Source of the DNA: Shimia gijangensis
Lineage (GTDB): Bacteria > Pseudomonadota > Alphaproteobacteria > Rhodobacterales > Rhodobacteraceae
Direction of reading: 5' to 3'
NCBI RefSeq assembly: GCF_900142085.1
Contig: NZ_FQZQ01000008.1
Coordinates: forward strand, 78,093-142,092
Length of the DNA stretch: 64,000 bases
The translations under genes were made by a program, and so were the position numbers. This document shows positions 16,056 through 24,553 of this stretch, piece after piece. Positions within the stretch are counted from its first letter, which is position 1. The number at the start of each line of letters is the position of its first letter. Under the pieces are notes generated by a model. That model was not told the DNA's origin, ran no database searches, and was given only the letters and a program-made list of their open reading frames with translations.

Positions 16056-16325
16056 ATGGCAGGCGGATGGGCGCATGATGGCGCGGTGAATGAACAGATC
16101 GAAGCGTCGATCAACGATGAATTGGCCCGTATGAAAGCTGCCAAAAGGCCGGTTGGCGAAAGCCTGAAGTTCTGTGCCGAGTGCGAAGAGGAAATCCCCG
16201 AGGCACGACGCGAGGCTTTGCCGGGAGTGAAGCTGTGCATCGACTGTATGCAGGACCGCGATGCGGCATTCAAAGGGCGTGGCGGGATCAATCGACGTGG
16301 ATCGAAAGACAGTCAATTGAAGTAG
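16056..16325 (+). CDS. DksA/TraR-type zinc finger protein
   Basis: An 89-residue protein with a C4 zinc finger, C-A-E-C at about residues 46-49 and C-I-D-C near 67-70, as in DksA/TraR C-terminal domains and the short YbiI-like members. It lacks the long coiled coil that lets DksA enter the RNA polymerase secondary channel, although an N-terminal helix with E-A-S-I-N-D-E-L-A-R is present. A role in binding RNA polymerase or RNA is possible but unproven. The ATG at 16056 follows GAAAGGA. Confidence 0.82.
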   Translation: MAGGWAHDGAVNEQIEASINDELARMKAAKRPVGESLKFCAECEEEIPEARREALPGVKLCIDCMQDRDAAFKGRGGINRRGSKDSQLK

Positions 16326-16406
16326 GTCAGTTGCGTGTAAGCGTCGATGCCTCATGTGTAGAGTCATCGAATAAGAATAATGAAATCAACAAATTAAGGA
16401 CATAAT

Positions 16407-16748
16407 ATGATCGAACGTATCGACACTGGCGCCAGATCGTCAAAAGTCGTGAAGCACAATGGTGTGGCTTATCTTTCGGGACAGGTGGGCGAAGGTCCCA
16501 CCATTCAGGCACAGGCCGAAGATTGTCTTGGGCGCGTGGATGCGGCGCTTAAAAAGGCCGGATCATCGAGAGAACAGATGTTGCGCGCGACGATCTGGTT
16601 GTCAGACATGAAGTACTTTGCCGAATTTAACGAGGTCTGGAACGCTTGGGTGCCAGAAGGTCACGCACCAGCCCGCGCCTGCGGAGAAGCCAAGCTGGCA
16701 CGTGAGGTTCTGATGGTCGAGGTGATCGTGGACGCGGCCTACGACTGA
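16407..16748 (+). CDS. RidA-family protein
   Basis: A 113-residue RidA (YjgF/YER057c/UK114) family protein. Archetypal RidA hydrolyses reactive enamine/imine intermediates released by PLP enzymes. Visible motifs are G-V-A-Y-L-S-G-Q-V, Q-A-E-D-C-L-G-R-V-D-A-A-L-K-K-A-G and the C-terminal E-V-I-V-D-A-A. The Arg of the catalytic R-x-C segment is seen in P-A-R-A-C-G. The protein forms cytosolic trimers in known relatives. It starts 81 bp after the zinc finger gene and may be separately expressed. Confidence 0.9.
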   Translation: MIERIDTGARSSKVVKHNGVAYLSGQVGEGPTIQAQAEDCLGRVDAALKKAGSSREQMLRATIWLSDMKYFAEFNEVWNAWVPEGHAPARACGEAKLAREVLMVEVIVDAAYD

Positions 16749-16763
16749 TCCGCCGAAAAAAAT

Positions 16764-16790
16764 GTAGTGGCGGGGTGAACCCCGCCCTAC
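16764..16790. terminator. GC-rich hairpin between convergent genes
   Basis: GTAG-T-GGCGGGG / CCCCGCC-CTAC forms an 11-bp stem with one bulge and a TGAA loop. It lies between the RidA and pepF stops. A short T run follows only on the + strand (16795-16798). It may serve as a terminator for both genes, and it has the look of a dispersed intergenic palindrome. Confidence 0.55.
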
Positions 16791-16806
16791 GTCATTTTGA
16801 AAGAGG

Positions 16807-18627
16807 CTAGTCCTCCATCGCTTCCAACTCATCAATCATCGATGAAATCATCGACAGGCCCTTGTCCCAGAATTTGGGATCAGAGGCGTCCAGACCAAAG
16901 GGTGCCAACAACTCTTTGTGGTGCTTTGATCCACCGGCTTTCAACATGTCAAAATACTTGTCTTCAAAGCCTGCGTCGCCCTCGGCGTAGACTGCATACA
17001 ACGCGTTCACGAGGCCGTCACCGAATGCGTAGGCATAGACATAGAACGGTGAATGCACAAAGTGTGGGATATAGGCCCAGAAGGTCTCATATCCATCCAT
17101 GAAATCAAAGGCTTCGCCAAGGCTCTCGGCCTGCACGGACATCCACAATGCGTTGATATCGTCCGGGGTCAGTTCGCTTTCGCGCCGGGCAGCGTGGAGT
17201 TTGCATTCAAAGTCATAAAACGCGATCTGGCGCACCACGGTGTTGATCATGTCCTCAACCTTGCCCGCCAGCAGGATCTTGCGTTGTTCCTGGGTCTCGG
17301 CATTGTCGAGCATTTTGCGGAACGTGAGCATCTCGCCAAACACTGACGCGGTTTCGGCCAGTGTCAGGGGGGTTGAGGAGAGCATTTCGCCCTGATCTGC
17401 GGCCAGCACCTGATGCACGCCGTGGCCCAGCTCGTGTGCCAGTGTCATCACATCACGCGGTTTGCCCAAGTAGTTCAGCATCACGTAAGGGTGCACGTCA
17501 GTAACGGTTGGGTGCGCAAAGGCGCCCGGGGCCTTGCCCGGCTTCACCTCGGCATCGATCCAGCCCTTGTCAAAGAACGGCGCGGCCAGATCGCCCATGC
17601 GCGGATCAAAGGCGGTGTAAGCGTCCATCACCATTTTACGGGCGTCTTCCCAGCCCACGGTCTTGGTGTCTTCCATTGGCAGGGGCGCGTTGCGGTCCCA
17701 AACCTGCATACGGTCCAGACCCAGCCATTTGCGCTTCAATTCGTAATAGCGGTGCGACAGTTTGGGGTAGGCGGCAACAACTGCATCGCGCAATGCCTCG
17801 ACCACTTCGGGCTCAACGTCATTGGACAGGTGGCGGCCAGTTTGCGCGGTCGGCATATTGCGCCAGCGGTCCACAACCTCTTTTTCTTTGGCCGAGGTAT
17901 TGTGCACGCGGGCAAAGATTTTGATGTTTTCGGCAAACACACGGGCCAGTTCGCGTGACGCCATTTCGCGTTTGGCGCGATCCTGTTCGGTCAGGTAGTT
18001 CAAGGTGGCCTCGATGTTCAGCTCCTGACCTTCGATGTCGAATGTCAGGCCTGCGATGGTCTCATCAAACAGACGTTCCCACGCGTCACCCACCACACCA
18101 AGGTCATGCAGAAACTTCTCAAGCTCATCAGAAAGCTGGTGCGGTTTCATTGCACGAATGCGGTCAAACACTGGTTTGTAGCGGGCAAGCTCGGCATTTT
18201 GTGCAAAGGCCGTTTCCAAAGCGTTATCTTCCAGGCGGTTCAGTTCGAGTGTGAAAAATACCAGTGGAGTGGTGAAATCTGTCAGCTTTTCCTGACAGTT
18301 AGACATAAACTGTGCGCGTTCAGCGTCGGTGGTCATCTGGTAATAACGCAAACCGGCATAGGACATGATACGCCCGGACACGGATGAGATTTTTTCGTTT
18401 CGCTGCACGCATTCCAACAGGCCTTTGGCGTCGAGATCGCCCAGTTTGCCCTGATAATCAGCGGCAAAGGCGGCGCATTCTTTTTCCAGAAAAGCCATAT
18501 CGGCCTCAAGCTCTGGGGCGTCTTCGCCTGTGTAGAGATCGCTCAGGTCCCATTCAGGCAGATTGCCAAGGCCTTCGGTGCCGTGGCTGGAGTTTGCATC
18601 AAAAACGGGAAAGGGCAGGTCGCGCAT
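16807..18627 (-). CDS. pepF: Oligoendopeptidase F (M3 family metallopeptidase)
   Basis: A 606-residue zinc oligopeptidase of family M3B. The zinc motif H-E-L-G-H is at residues 398-402, and the third ligand Glu follows in L-A-E-T-A-S-V-F-G-E. The N-terminal helical cap begins after L-P-E-W-D-L-S-D-L-Y, a common PepF opening. It degrades short peptides in the cytosol. No signal peptide is seen. It is transcribed alone, with the hydrolase/SCP2 pair upstream on the same strand after about 108 bp. Confidence 0.94.
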   Translation of the reverse strand: MRDLPFPVFDANSSHGTEGLGNLPEWDLSDLYTGEDAPELEADMAFLEKECAAFAADYQGKLGDLDAKGLLECVQRNEKISSVSGRIMSYAGLRYYQMTTDAERAQFMSNCQEKLTDFTTPLVFFTLELNRLEDNALETAFAQNAELARYKPVFDRIRAMKPHQLSDELEKFLHDLGVVGDAWERLFDETIAGLTFDIEGQELNIEATLNYLTEQDRAKREMASRELARVFAENIKIFARVHNTSAKEKEVVDRWRNMPTAQTGRHLSNDVEPEVVEALRDAVVAAYPKLSHRYYELKRKWLGLDRMQVWDRNAPLPMEDTKTVGWEDARKMVMDAYTAFDPRMGDLAAPFFDKGWIDAEVKPGKAPGAFAHPTVTDVHPYVMLNYLGKPRDVMTLAHELGHGVHQVLAADQGEMLSSTPLTLAETASVFGEMLTFRKMLDNAETQEQRKILLAGKVEDMINTVVRQIAFYDFECKLHAARRESELTPDDINALWMSVQAESLGEAFDFMDGYETFWAYIPHFVHSPFYVYAYAFGDGLVNALYAVYAEGDAGFEDKYFDMLKAGGSKHHKELLAPFGLDASDPKFWDKGLSMISSMIDELEAMED

Positions 18628-18735
18628 TTTCTAAACCTTTGCGTGAGTGTCGAATTGAGTGACAGATAGGCAGAGGGGCAGGGCAGGTGCAAGAGGCGGG
18701 CGGTAAAATCGCGCGTACCGCCCCGGTTTTACGGA

Positions 18736-19686
18736 TTAGGCGCGGTCGAGATATTTGTCGAAAAAGGCTGCCGTCTGATCATGGATCGCCTCGCGGGTCG
18801 CGGGCAACTCCATCAAGACCTCATGTTCAGCATTTTCCACCAAGACCAGTTCGCCCTTGGGCCAGTTGGCCATGCGGGAGTGGATCGCAGAGGGGTCAAC
18901 AATTTGTTCCTGATCGCCAAGAAAGGTCAGACAGGGCATGTCAGGTGAAGCCATGCCAGCCAATTCTCGGGTGTCTTTAAGTGCTTCATGCAGCCAATGC
19001 ATGCTGGGACCACCCAAAGCCATGTCCGGATAGGTTTGCATCTGCTTTTGCATATATCTGAACATGTCTTCGTCATGCGTCAGAGTGTTGTCTTTGAAAG
19101 GCTCGGCCAGAACATAGGTTTCCGCCTTGGTGCCCGGGGTATGTTTGTGACCAAAGCCCGCGCGCTTGCTGGTCCAACTCATTGCCCAGGCCGCCGGGCG
19201 CATCACGGCGGACATCAGAATGCCCCACATCGGGGCGCTGAACATCGCTGCATTGACCGGCAGGCCTGCCATTAGGGCCCGCAACCCAATCGCGCCGCCC
19301 ATCGAGTGGGCGACTAGGAAATAGGGTTTGGGCAGATCAAGGGCTTCTAATGCAGACAACACCGCGGCGATGTCTGTTTGATAGTCATCAAAGTTTTCGA
19401 CGAACCCGGAACTGCGGTCTTCCAGCAATCGGTCGGCCAACCCCTGACCACGCCAGTCAATGGCCACCATCGCATAACCGCGTTTGGCAAAGGCCTCCGC
19501 CGTGCGGCCGTATTTCTCAACGTATTCCGTGCGCCCCGGGAACAGCAGAACGGTTCCTTTCTCAGAGGGCGCACGCCAGTGGCTTATGCGAATGCGCACC
19601 CCATCCGTTGTTGTCAGCCAGTGCGCGGTGCCGTTTTCAGGCCCCTCGGCAACATCGTGATGAAACGGGGCAGGGTGCATTTCCAT
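18736..19686 (-). CDS. Alpha/beta hydrolase (monoacylglycerol lipase/lysophospholipase-like)
   Basis: A 316-residue serine hydrolase of the PldB/monoglyceride lipase type (Hydrolase_4). The nucleophile elbow A-H-S-M-G-G has Ser at residue 128. The oxyanion region L-L-F-P-G-R-T-E-Y-V-E-K-Y-G-R is characteristic, with the acid in L-G-D-Q-E-Q-I-V-D and the catalytic His in E-N-A-E-H-E-V-L. It likely cleaves lysophospholipids or monoacylglycerols. Its ATG overlaps the stop of the SCP2 gene by one base, so the pair is probably co-translated; the SCP2 partner fits a lipid substrate. Confidence 0.9.
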   Translation of the reverse strand: MEMHPAPFHHDVAEGPENGTAHWLTTTDGVRIRISHWRAPSEKGTVLLFPGRTEYVEKYGRTAEAFAKRGYAMVAIDWRGQGLADRLLEDRSSGFVENFDDYQTDIAAVLSALEALDLPKPYFLVAHSMGGAIGLRALMAGLPVNAAMFSAPMWGILMSAVMRPAAWAMSWTSKRAGFGHKHTPGTKAETYVLAEPFKDNTLTHDEDMFRYMQKQMQTYPDMALGGPSMHWLHEALKDTRELAGMASPDMPCLTFLGDQEQIVDPSAIHSRMANWPKGELVLVENAEHEVLMELPATREAIHDQTAAFFDKYLDRA

Positions 19687-19976
19687 CAGGCGAGAACCGC
19701 ACCAAGTTTCATGGCCATGCCCATGTCGCCGTCCACAGACAGCTTGCCGGTCATAAAGGCAGCGGTTGGGTTCAATTCGCCTTCGAGGATCGACTGAAAC
19801 GTTTCGGAATCGGCTGTCATGGTCACATCGGTTTCGTCGTCGCCGGCGCGCACACCGTCGCCGTCAATCACAACAGAACCTTCGTCTTCGATGACAAATT
19901 TGGCCGAACCGTCAAATGCGTCGCCACCCAGTTTGTCGCTGAGAGCTGCAACAGCAGCCGTTATAATATCGCTCAT
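19686..19976 (-). CDS. SCP2 sterol-carrier-domain protein
   Basis: A 96-residue stand-alone SCP2 domain, a small alpha/beta fold that binds sterols, fatty acids or acyl-CoA. The core reads A-K-F-V-I-E-D-E-G-S-V-V-I-D-G, then D-V-T-M-T-A-D-S-E-T-F, then T-A-A-F-M-T-G-K-L-S-V-D-G-D, all typical. It is first in a two-gene operon with the alpha/beta hydrolase, suggesting presentation of a lipid substrate. It is divergent from the TPR protein gene, with about 66 bp between starts. Confidence 0.92.
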   Translation of the reverse strand: MSDIITAAVAALSDKLGGDAFDGSAKFVIEDEGSVVIDGDGVRAGDDETDVTMTADSETFQSILEGELNPTAAFMTGKLSVDGDMGMAMKLGAVLA

Positions 19977-20042
19977 TTGTTATGTCCTTCACATGAGGCG
20001 CATCTGGTAATCTGTTCTGCGCACGCTAATATTGAGAGTGTT

Positions 20043-20609
20043 ATGGGCACGTTAAAGTCAATTCTCAAACCTATCGTTGCGGCAATTGCGCTGGCAATGG
20101 CGATTTTTTGCTCTTCGGGTGCGATGGCCGACGAAGCAAAGCTTGATGAATTGGTGGGACAGCTGCGCGATGCAGATCCGGCGACGGCTCATCGTTTGGA
20201 TGGCGAAATCCAACTGGAATGGAGCAAATCAGGCTCAGCCAGCGCGGATTTCCTGTTGAAGCGCGGGCAAGATGCGATAGAGCGCGGCGACATTGACGCC
20301 GCAATCGGTCATTTTACCGCCCTTGTGGATCATGCACCGGATTTCGCCGAAGGCTGGGTGTCACGGGCTGGGGCCTATTATCTGGCAGACCTTTTGGGGC
20401 CAGCGGTTCTGGATTTGGAATCCGCACTGGCGATCAATCCTCAGCACTATGAGGCCATTTTCGGACTTGGGGCCATTTTTGAAGCGATAGAGAAACCTGT
20501 TGAGGCCTACGCCGCCTATTCTCAGGTCAAGGCTATACATCCGCACCATCCGGACGTAACAGAAGCTTTGCAACGGCTCGAACCTCTGGCCAAGGGTCAG
20601 GAACTATAA
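20043..20609 (+). CDS. Exported TPR-repeat protein
   Basis: A 188-residue protein with an N-terminal signal peptide (hydrophobic P-I-V-A-A-I-A-L-A-M-A-I-F, likely cut after A-M-A) and three to four TPR units, for example Q-D-A-I-E-R-G-D-I-D-A-A-I-G-H-F and A-V-L-D-L-E-S-A-L-A-I-N-P. It probably acts as a periplasmic scaffold for protein contacts; its partner is unknown. A much longer upstream frame is open but antisense to the hydrolase, so the ATG at 20043 is preferred. The SUV3-like helicase follows after 16 bp. Confidence 0.82.
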   Translation: MGTLKSILKPIVAAIALAMAIFCSSGAMADEAKLDELVGQLRDADPATAHRLDGEIQLEWSKSGSASADFLLKRGQDAIERGDIDAAIGHFTALVDHAPDFAEGWVSRAGAYYLADLLGPAVLDLESALAINPQHYEAIFGLGAIFEAIEKPVEAYAAYSQVKAIHPHHPDVTEALQRLEPLAKGQEL

Positions 20610-20625
20610 TCCAAAAGGCGCGGAC

Positions 20626-23442
20626 ATGTCTTTAGACAGGCGGATTACGGCGGTTCTCGGACCGACGAACACCGGTAAAACGCACTATGCGATTGAACGC
20701 ATGCTGGGCTATCGGACCGGCGTGATTGGCCTGCCGTTGCGGCTATTGGCGCGCGAAGTCTATGACCGGATTGTGGCTGTGCGCGGGCCGTCTGTTGTGG
20801 CGCTGGTGACGGGCGAAGAACGCATTGTACCGCCACGCGCGCAGTATTGGGTTTGCACGGTCGAGTCGATGCCCGAGGGCATGGGCACAGATTTTCTGGC
20901 CATCGATGAAGTTCAGCTATGTGCCGATCCGGAACGAGGCCATGTGTTCACGGACCGTCTGTTGCGGGCCCGCGGCACACAGGAAACACTATTTCTTGGC
21001 AGTGACACCATGCGTGGCGCCATTCGCGAATTGGTGCCCGAAGCTGATTTTGTTCAACGCGCGCGCATGTCGACGCTGAGCTATTCCGGGTCGCGCAAGA
21101 TCAGCCGGATGCAACCGCGCTCGGCCATCGTTGGGTTTTCGGTCGATAACGTCTATGCCATCGCCGAACTGTTGCGCCGCCAAAAGGGCGGGGCGGCGGT
21201 GGTGATGGGCGCGCTTAGTCCGCGGACCCGTAATGCGCAGGTGGAGCTGTATCAAAACGGGGATGTGGATTACCTCGTCGCTACGGACGCGATTGGTATG
21301 GGGTTGAACCTTGATATTGACCACGTGGCATTTTCTTCCCTGAGCAAATTTGACGGTCGCCGCATGCGGGCACTGGCACCAAATGAGCTGGCTCAGATTG
21401 CCGGGCGGGCAGGCCGGGGTATGAGCCATGGCACTTTTGGGGTGACTGGTGAGGCGCCTGTGCTGTCCAATGAGGTGGCCGAGGCGATCATGGATCACCG
21501 GTTCACCCCCATTCGCAAACTGAACTGGCGCAGCCCGCGTCTGGAATTCGGCTCTGTTCAGGCGCTTATCCGCTCATTGGAAGAGGCGCCTGATGACGAA
21601 TGGTTGCTGAAGGCCCGTGAGGCAGACGATTTGATGTCCTTGAAGACCATGCAGCAATCAACCGAGGTGACGGCGCGTGCCAGCGACGCAAAATCCGTGC
21701 GTTTGCTATGGGATGTGTGCCGAATCCCTGATTTCCGCGGCATTAGCCACGCAGAACACGCTGGCATGATTGAGAGTATTTTCAGCGATTTGCACCAAAG
21801 TGGACAAGTTCCAGACGATTGGATGGCGCGGCAGGTGAAAAGGCTGGATCGGACAGATGGCGACATTGACACATTGTCGAAACGGTTGGCTTATATTCGC
21901 ACGTGGACATATGTCGCGCAGCGCAAAGGCTGGGTCCGTGACGAAAACCATTGGCGCGGCGAGACTCGCGCTGTAGAAGACCGATTATCAGACGCTCTGC
22001 ACGAACGTTTGACCCAAAGATTTGTGGATCGGCGCACATCAGTGCTATTGCGCCGACTCAAGCAGAAGGAGGCCCTTTTGGCCGAAGTGAATGACAAGGG
22101 TGAAGTGACCGTCGAAGGAGAATTCGTTGGTCGCCTCGAAGGGTTCCGTTTTATTGCGGACAAAGAAGCAACCGGACAAGAAGCCAAGACGCTAAAGCAG
22201 GCCAGCCTGCAAGCACTTGCGCCGCAGTTCCATCTGCGCGCGGATCGTTTCTATAACGCGCCGGACACCGAGATCGACTATACCGATCAGGGTGGTCTGA
22301 TGTGGGGTGAATACGCCGTAGGTAAGCTGGTGGCTGGCGCGGAGGCGATGAAGCCCGGCGTTGAGGTGTTTGTCGACGACGAAGCCGGTGACGAAGTGGC
22401 CCAGAAAGTGCAGCGCCGACTGCAACATTTTGTCGACCGCAAGATTGCCGCGCTGTTCGAACCTTTGCTGAACCTCAGCCGCGATGAAGAGCTGACAGGC
22501 TTGGCGCGTGGGTTTGCGTTCCGCATGGTCGAAGCGCTGGGTATTATCCCACGCGGCGAAGTGGCCACCGAGGTTAAAGATCTGGATCAGGACGCTCGTG
22601 GTGCTTTGCGTAAACATGGTATCCGGTTTGGTCAATTTACCATCTTCATGCCTTTGCTGCTCAAACCTGCACCGACCCGGTTGCGTTTGTTGTTGTGGGC
22701 GCTGGCCAATGGTCTGGACGAATTCCCCGAGTCACCGCCCCCCGGTCTGGTGACCGTGCCAGCGGGCAAAGGCGTGCCGCAAGGCTTTCACTATATGTCG
22801 GGGTATCGCGCTGCCGGTGAACGTGCGATCCGCATTGATATGCTGGAACGTCTGGCAGATATGCTGCGCACCGAAAACAGCCGTGAAGGTTTTGAAGCCA
22901 AGGCCGATATGCTGTCGATCACTGGTATGACACTCGAGCAGTTTGCCGATCTGATGCAAGGGCTGGGCTATAAGGCCGACAAAGGCGAACGTGAGAAGGT
23001 AAAGCAAGTGGCGGAAACGCCCGCTACCGAAGCACCCGCCGCCGAAGCGCCTGCCGCCGAAGCCGACGCCCCGGCCGAGGAGACTGCGCCCGCACGCGAA
23101 GAAGCACCAGCCACAGAAACCGAAACAGTTGCTGAACCTGCTGATACGGCAGGCGAACCCGCTGAAGACGCGGCTCCGGAAGTGGAAGTGTTTTACACGT
23201 TCACCTGGGCCGGAAACCGTGGCAACCGTGGCCCCCGCCGGGACCGTGGCCAATCGCAAGGCGGTGGCCGTCAGGGGCAGGGTGAAAAACCGCGCGGCAA
23301 AGGCAAACCCAAAGGCAAAGGCGGCCCACGCCAGAACCAGGGTGCCAATCAGTTTCAGGCACGCCCTCCGAAAAAAGAAAAAGCGATTGATCCAGACAAC
23401 CCCTTTGCGGCCGCATTGATGGGTTTGAAAGACAAAGGCTGA
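20626..23442 (+). CDS. SUV3-like superfamily 2 helicase with long low-complexity tail
   Basis: A 938-residue helicase of the SUV3/MgpS-like group. Walker A G-P-T-N-T-G-K-T is at 12-19, Walker B is I-D-E-V-Q, and motif VI is Q-I-A-G-R-A-G-R. A large middle region of about 400 residues follows. Residues ~790-850 are Ala/Glu/Pro-rich and strongly acidic, and the last ~80 are Gly/Arg/Lys-rich (R-G-N-R-G-P-R-R-D-R-G, K-G-K-P-K-G-K-G), typical of RNA-binding tails. Mitochondrial SUV3 works in the RNA degradosome; a role in RNA turnover is inferred. An S4-domain gene follows after 66 bp. Confidence 0.88.
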   Translation: MSLDRRITAVLGPTNTGKTHYAIERMLGYRTGVIGLPLRLLAREVYDRIVAVRGPSVVALVTGEERIVPPRAQYWVCTVESMPEGMGTDFLAIDEVQLCADPERGHVFTDRLLRARGTQETLFLGSDTMRGAIRELVPEADFVQRARMSTLSYSGSRKISRMQPRSAIVGFSVDNVYAIAELLRRQKGGAAVVMGALSPRTRNAQVELYQNGDVDYLVATDAIGMGLNLDIDHVAFSSLSKFDGRRMRALAPNELAQIAGRAGRGMSHGTFGVTGEAPVLSNEVAEAIMDHRFTPIRKLNWRSPRLEFGSVQALIRSLEEAPDDEWLLKAREADDLMSLKTMQQSTEVTARASDAKSVRLLWDVCRIPDFRGISHAEHAGMIESIFSDLHQSGQVPDDWMARQVKRLDRTDGDIDTLSKRLAYIRTWTYVAQRKGWVRDENHWRGETRAVEDRLSDALHERLTQRFVDRRTSVLLRRLKQKEALLAEVNDKGEVTVEGEFVGRLEGFRFIADKEATGQEAKTLKQASLQALAPQFHLRADRFYNAPDTEIDYTDQGGLMWGEYAVGKLVAGAEAMKPGVEVFVDDEAGDEVAQKVQRRLQHFVDRKIAALFEPLLNLSRDEELTGLARGFAFRMVEALGIIPRGEVATEVKDLDQDARGALRKHGIRFGQFTIFMPLLLKPAPTRLRLLLWALANGLDEFPESPPPGLVTVPAGKGVPQGFHYMSGYRAAGERAIRIDMLERLADMLRTENSREGFEAKADMLSITGMTLEQFADLMQGLGYKADKGEREKVKQVAETPATEAPAAEAPAAEADAPAEETAPAREEAPATETETVAEPADTAGEPAEDAAPEVEVFYTFTWAGNRGNRGPRRDRGQSQGGGRQGQGEKPRGKGKPKGKGGPRQNQGANQFQARPPKKEKAIDPDNPFAAALMGLKDKG

Positions 23443-23508
23443 TTGAAGCTGCGCGGCCTGCATTTTAATGCGGGCCGCGCTGTTTTTGTTCGCGAGTGAT
23501 ATTTCAAC

Positions 23509-23883
23509 GTGACTGATCCCACCCCCAAAGAACGTCTGGACAAGTGGTTGTACCACGCGCGTTTTTTTAAAACGCGTACGCTGGCGGCCAAGGTGGTCAC
23601 GGGTGGGCATGTGCGGGTCAACAAAGCCAAAGTTGCCAAAGCCAGCTATGGGGTGTCGGTCGGGGACGTTTTGACCTTTCCGCAGGCCAAGGCCATCCGG
23701 GTTGTGCGCGTTGAGGGGTTTGCAGAACGGCGTGGACCTGCGTCCGAGGCACAGGTGCTGTACTCAGATTTGAGCGAAGTCAAAGACAATGTTCCGTGTG
23801 CGCCTAGATACGAAGGAAATGGTCGCCCGACCAAGCGCGATCGACGCAAACTCGATCTAAAACGCGGACAAGAACTTGAATGA
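23509..23883 (+). CDS. S4-domain RNA-binding protein (Hsp15-like)
   Basis: A 124-residue protein with an N-terminal S4 domain: R-L-D-K-W-L-Y-H-A-R-F-F-K-T-R-T-L-A-A, then G-H-V-R-V-N. It has a basic C-terminal tail, R-P-T-K-R-D-R-R-K-L-D-L. This is the layout of Hsp15 (HslR), which in E. coli rescues 50S subunits carrying nascent chains after heat shock. It uses a GTG start. It lies between the SUV3-like helicase and fdxA on the same strand, an RNA-related context. Confidence 0.88.
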   Translation: MTDPTPKERLDKWLYHARFFKTRTLAAKVVTGGHVRVNKAKVAKASYGVSVGDVLTFPQAKAIRVVRVEGFAERRGPASEAQVLYSDLSEVKDNVPCAPRYEGNGRPTKRDRRKLDLKRGQELE

Positions 23884-23937
23884 CCGGCCTTGCTGAATTA
23901 GCTAGGGCCCCAAAGAACGTGTAGAGAAGATTCATCA

Positions 23938-24276
23938 ATGACCTATATCGTCACCGAAAACTGCGTGGCCTGTAAATACACCGACTGTGTCGAAGTGTGC
24001 CCCGTGGACTGTTTTTACGAGGGTGAGAATTTTCTCGTGATCCACCCGGACGAATGCATCGATTGCGGTGTGTGTGAGCCAGAATGCCCTGCGGATGCGA
24101 TCCGCCCGGACACTGAGCCTGACATGGAAAAATGGGTTGAGTTCAACCGCAAGTATTCGGAAATGTGGCCGGTGATTATCACCAAAAAAGACCCTCTGCC
24201 CGAAGCTGATGATCGCGATGGCGAGTCCGGCAAAATGGAGAAATACTTCTCGGAAGCACCTGGTGAAGGTGGCTGA
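23938..24276 (+). CDS. fdxA: 7Fe ferredoxin FdxA
   Basis: A 112-residue ferredoxin with one [3Fe-4S] and one [4Fe-4S] cluster. The first cluster region is [15 protein letters not shown], with one Cys spacing changed as in 7Fe types. The second is [12 protein letters not shown]. The C-terminal extension of about 50 residues, including [10 protein letters not shown], is normal for proteobacterial FdxA. It acts as a cytosolic electron carrier. A hairpin at about 24288-24323 may end its transcript. Confidence 0.95.
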   Translation: MTYIVTENCVACKYTDCVEVCPVDCFYEGENFLVIHPDECIDCGVCEPECPADAIRPDTEPDMEKWVEFNRKYSEMWPVIITKKDPLPEADDRDGESGKMEKYFSEAPGEGG

Positions 24277-24287
24277 GATGTGATTCG

Positions 24288-24323
24288 GCGGGTGTTTTCG
24301 GGGTCAAACTCGCAAAAACCCGC
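24288..24323 (+). terminator. Weak hairpin after fdxA
   Basis: GCGGGT-G-TTTT (24288-24298) can pair with AAAA-ACCCGC (24314-24323), leaving one bulged base. It stands 12 bp after the fdxA stop. There is no clear T tract after it, so it is at most a weak terminator. Confidence 0.4.
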
Positions 24324-24373
24324 TTAAAACGCTGAAATTCAACGGGAAACGGGGCGATTTGCGGCCCGCTGCT

Positions 24374-24401
24374 TTGATTCGGGTGTTTTTTGTGCTATAT
24401 T
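24374..24401 (+). promoter_or_regulatory. Candidate promoter of carD
   Basis: TTGATT (24374-24379) and TATATT (24396-24401) are spaced 16 bp apart and look like a housekeeping promoter. The predicted start near 24408 would give a leader of about 145 nt before the carD ATG. That leader contains two hairpins. Confidence 0.5.
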
Positions 24402-24428
24402 GTTTTTAGAAATGAAATAATGCCTGTA

Positions 24429-24463
24429 AGCCATCCGCGTCGTGACGCATCGGATGGCTTTTT
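24429..24463 (+). terminator. Hairpin with T tract inside the carD leader
   Basis: AGCCATCC (24429-24436) pairs with GGATGGCT (24452-24459), with an inner GCGTC/GACGC stem, and is followed by TTTTT (24459-24463). It sits downstream of the carD promoter and upstream of the gene, so it could be an attenuator or the end of a short RNA. A second hairpin, GGGGAAC-ATC-GTTTCCC, is at 24487-24503. Confidence 0.55.
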
Positions 24464-24553
24464 GTACCAGAGAGCCTCCCACAAACGGGGAACATCGTTT
24501 CCCGCGTGTGTGTATTTGTCTGGTTCGTCTGGGCGCACCTTGGAAAGGGTAAC

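Noticed and set aside
19350..20042. N-terminal extension of the TPR protein frame
   Set aside because: It is antisense to the hydrolase and SCP2 genes, and a normal signal peptide starts at 20043.
22732..23610. 292-residue minus-strand frame opposite the helicase tail
   Set aside because: Low-complexity coding on the + strand keeps the opposite frame open by composition; it has no motifs.
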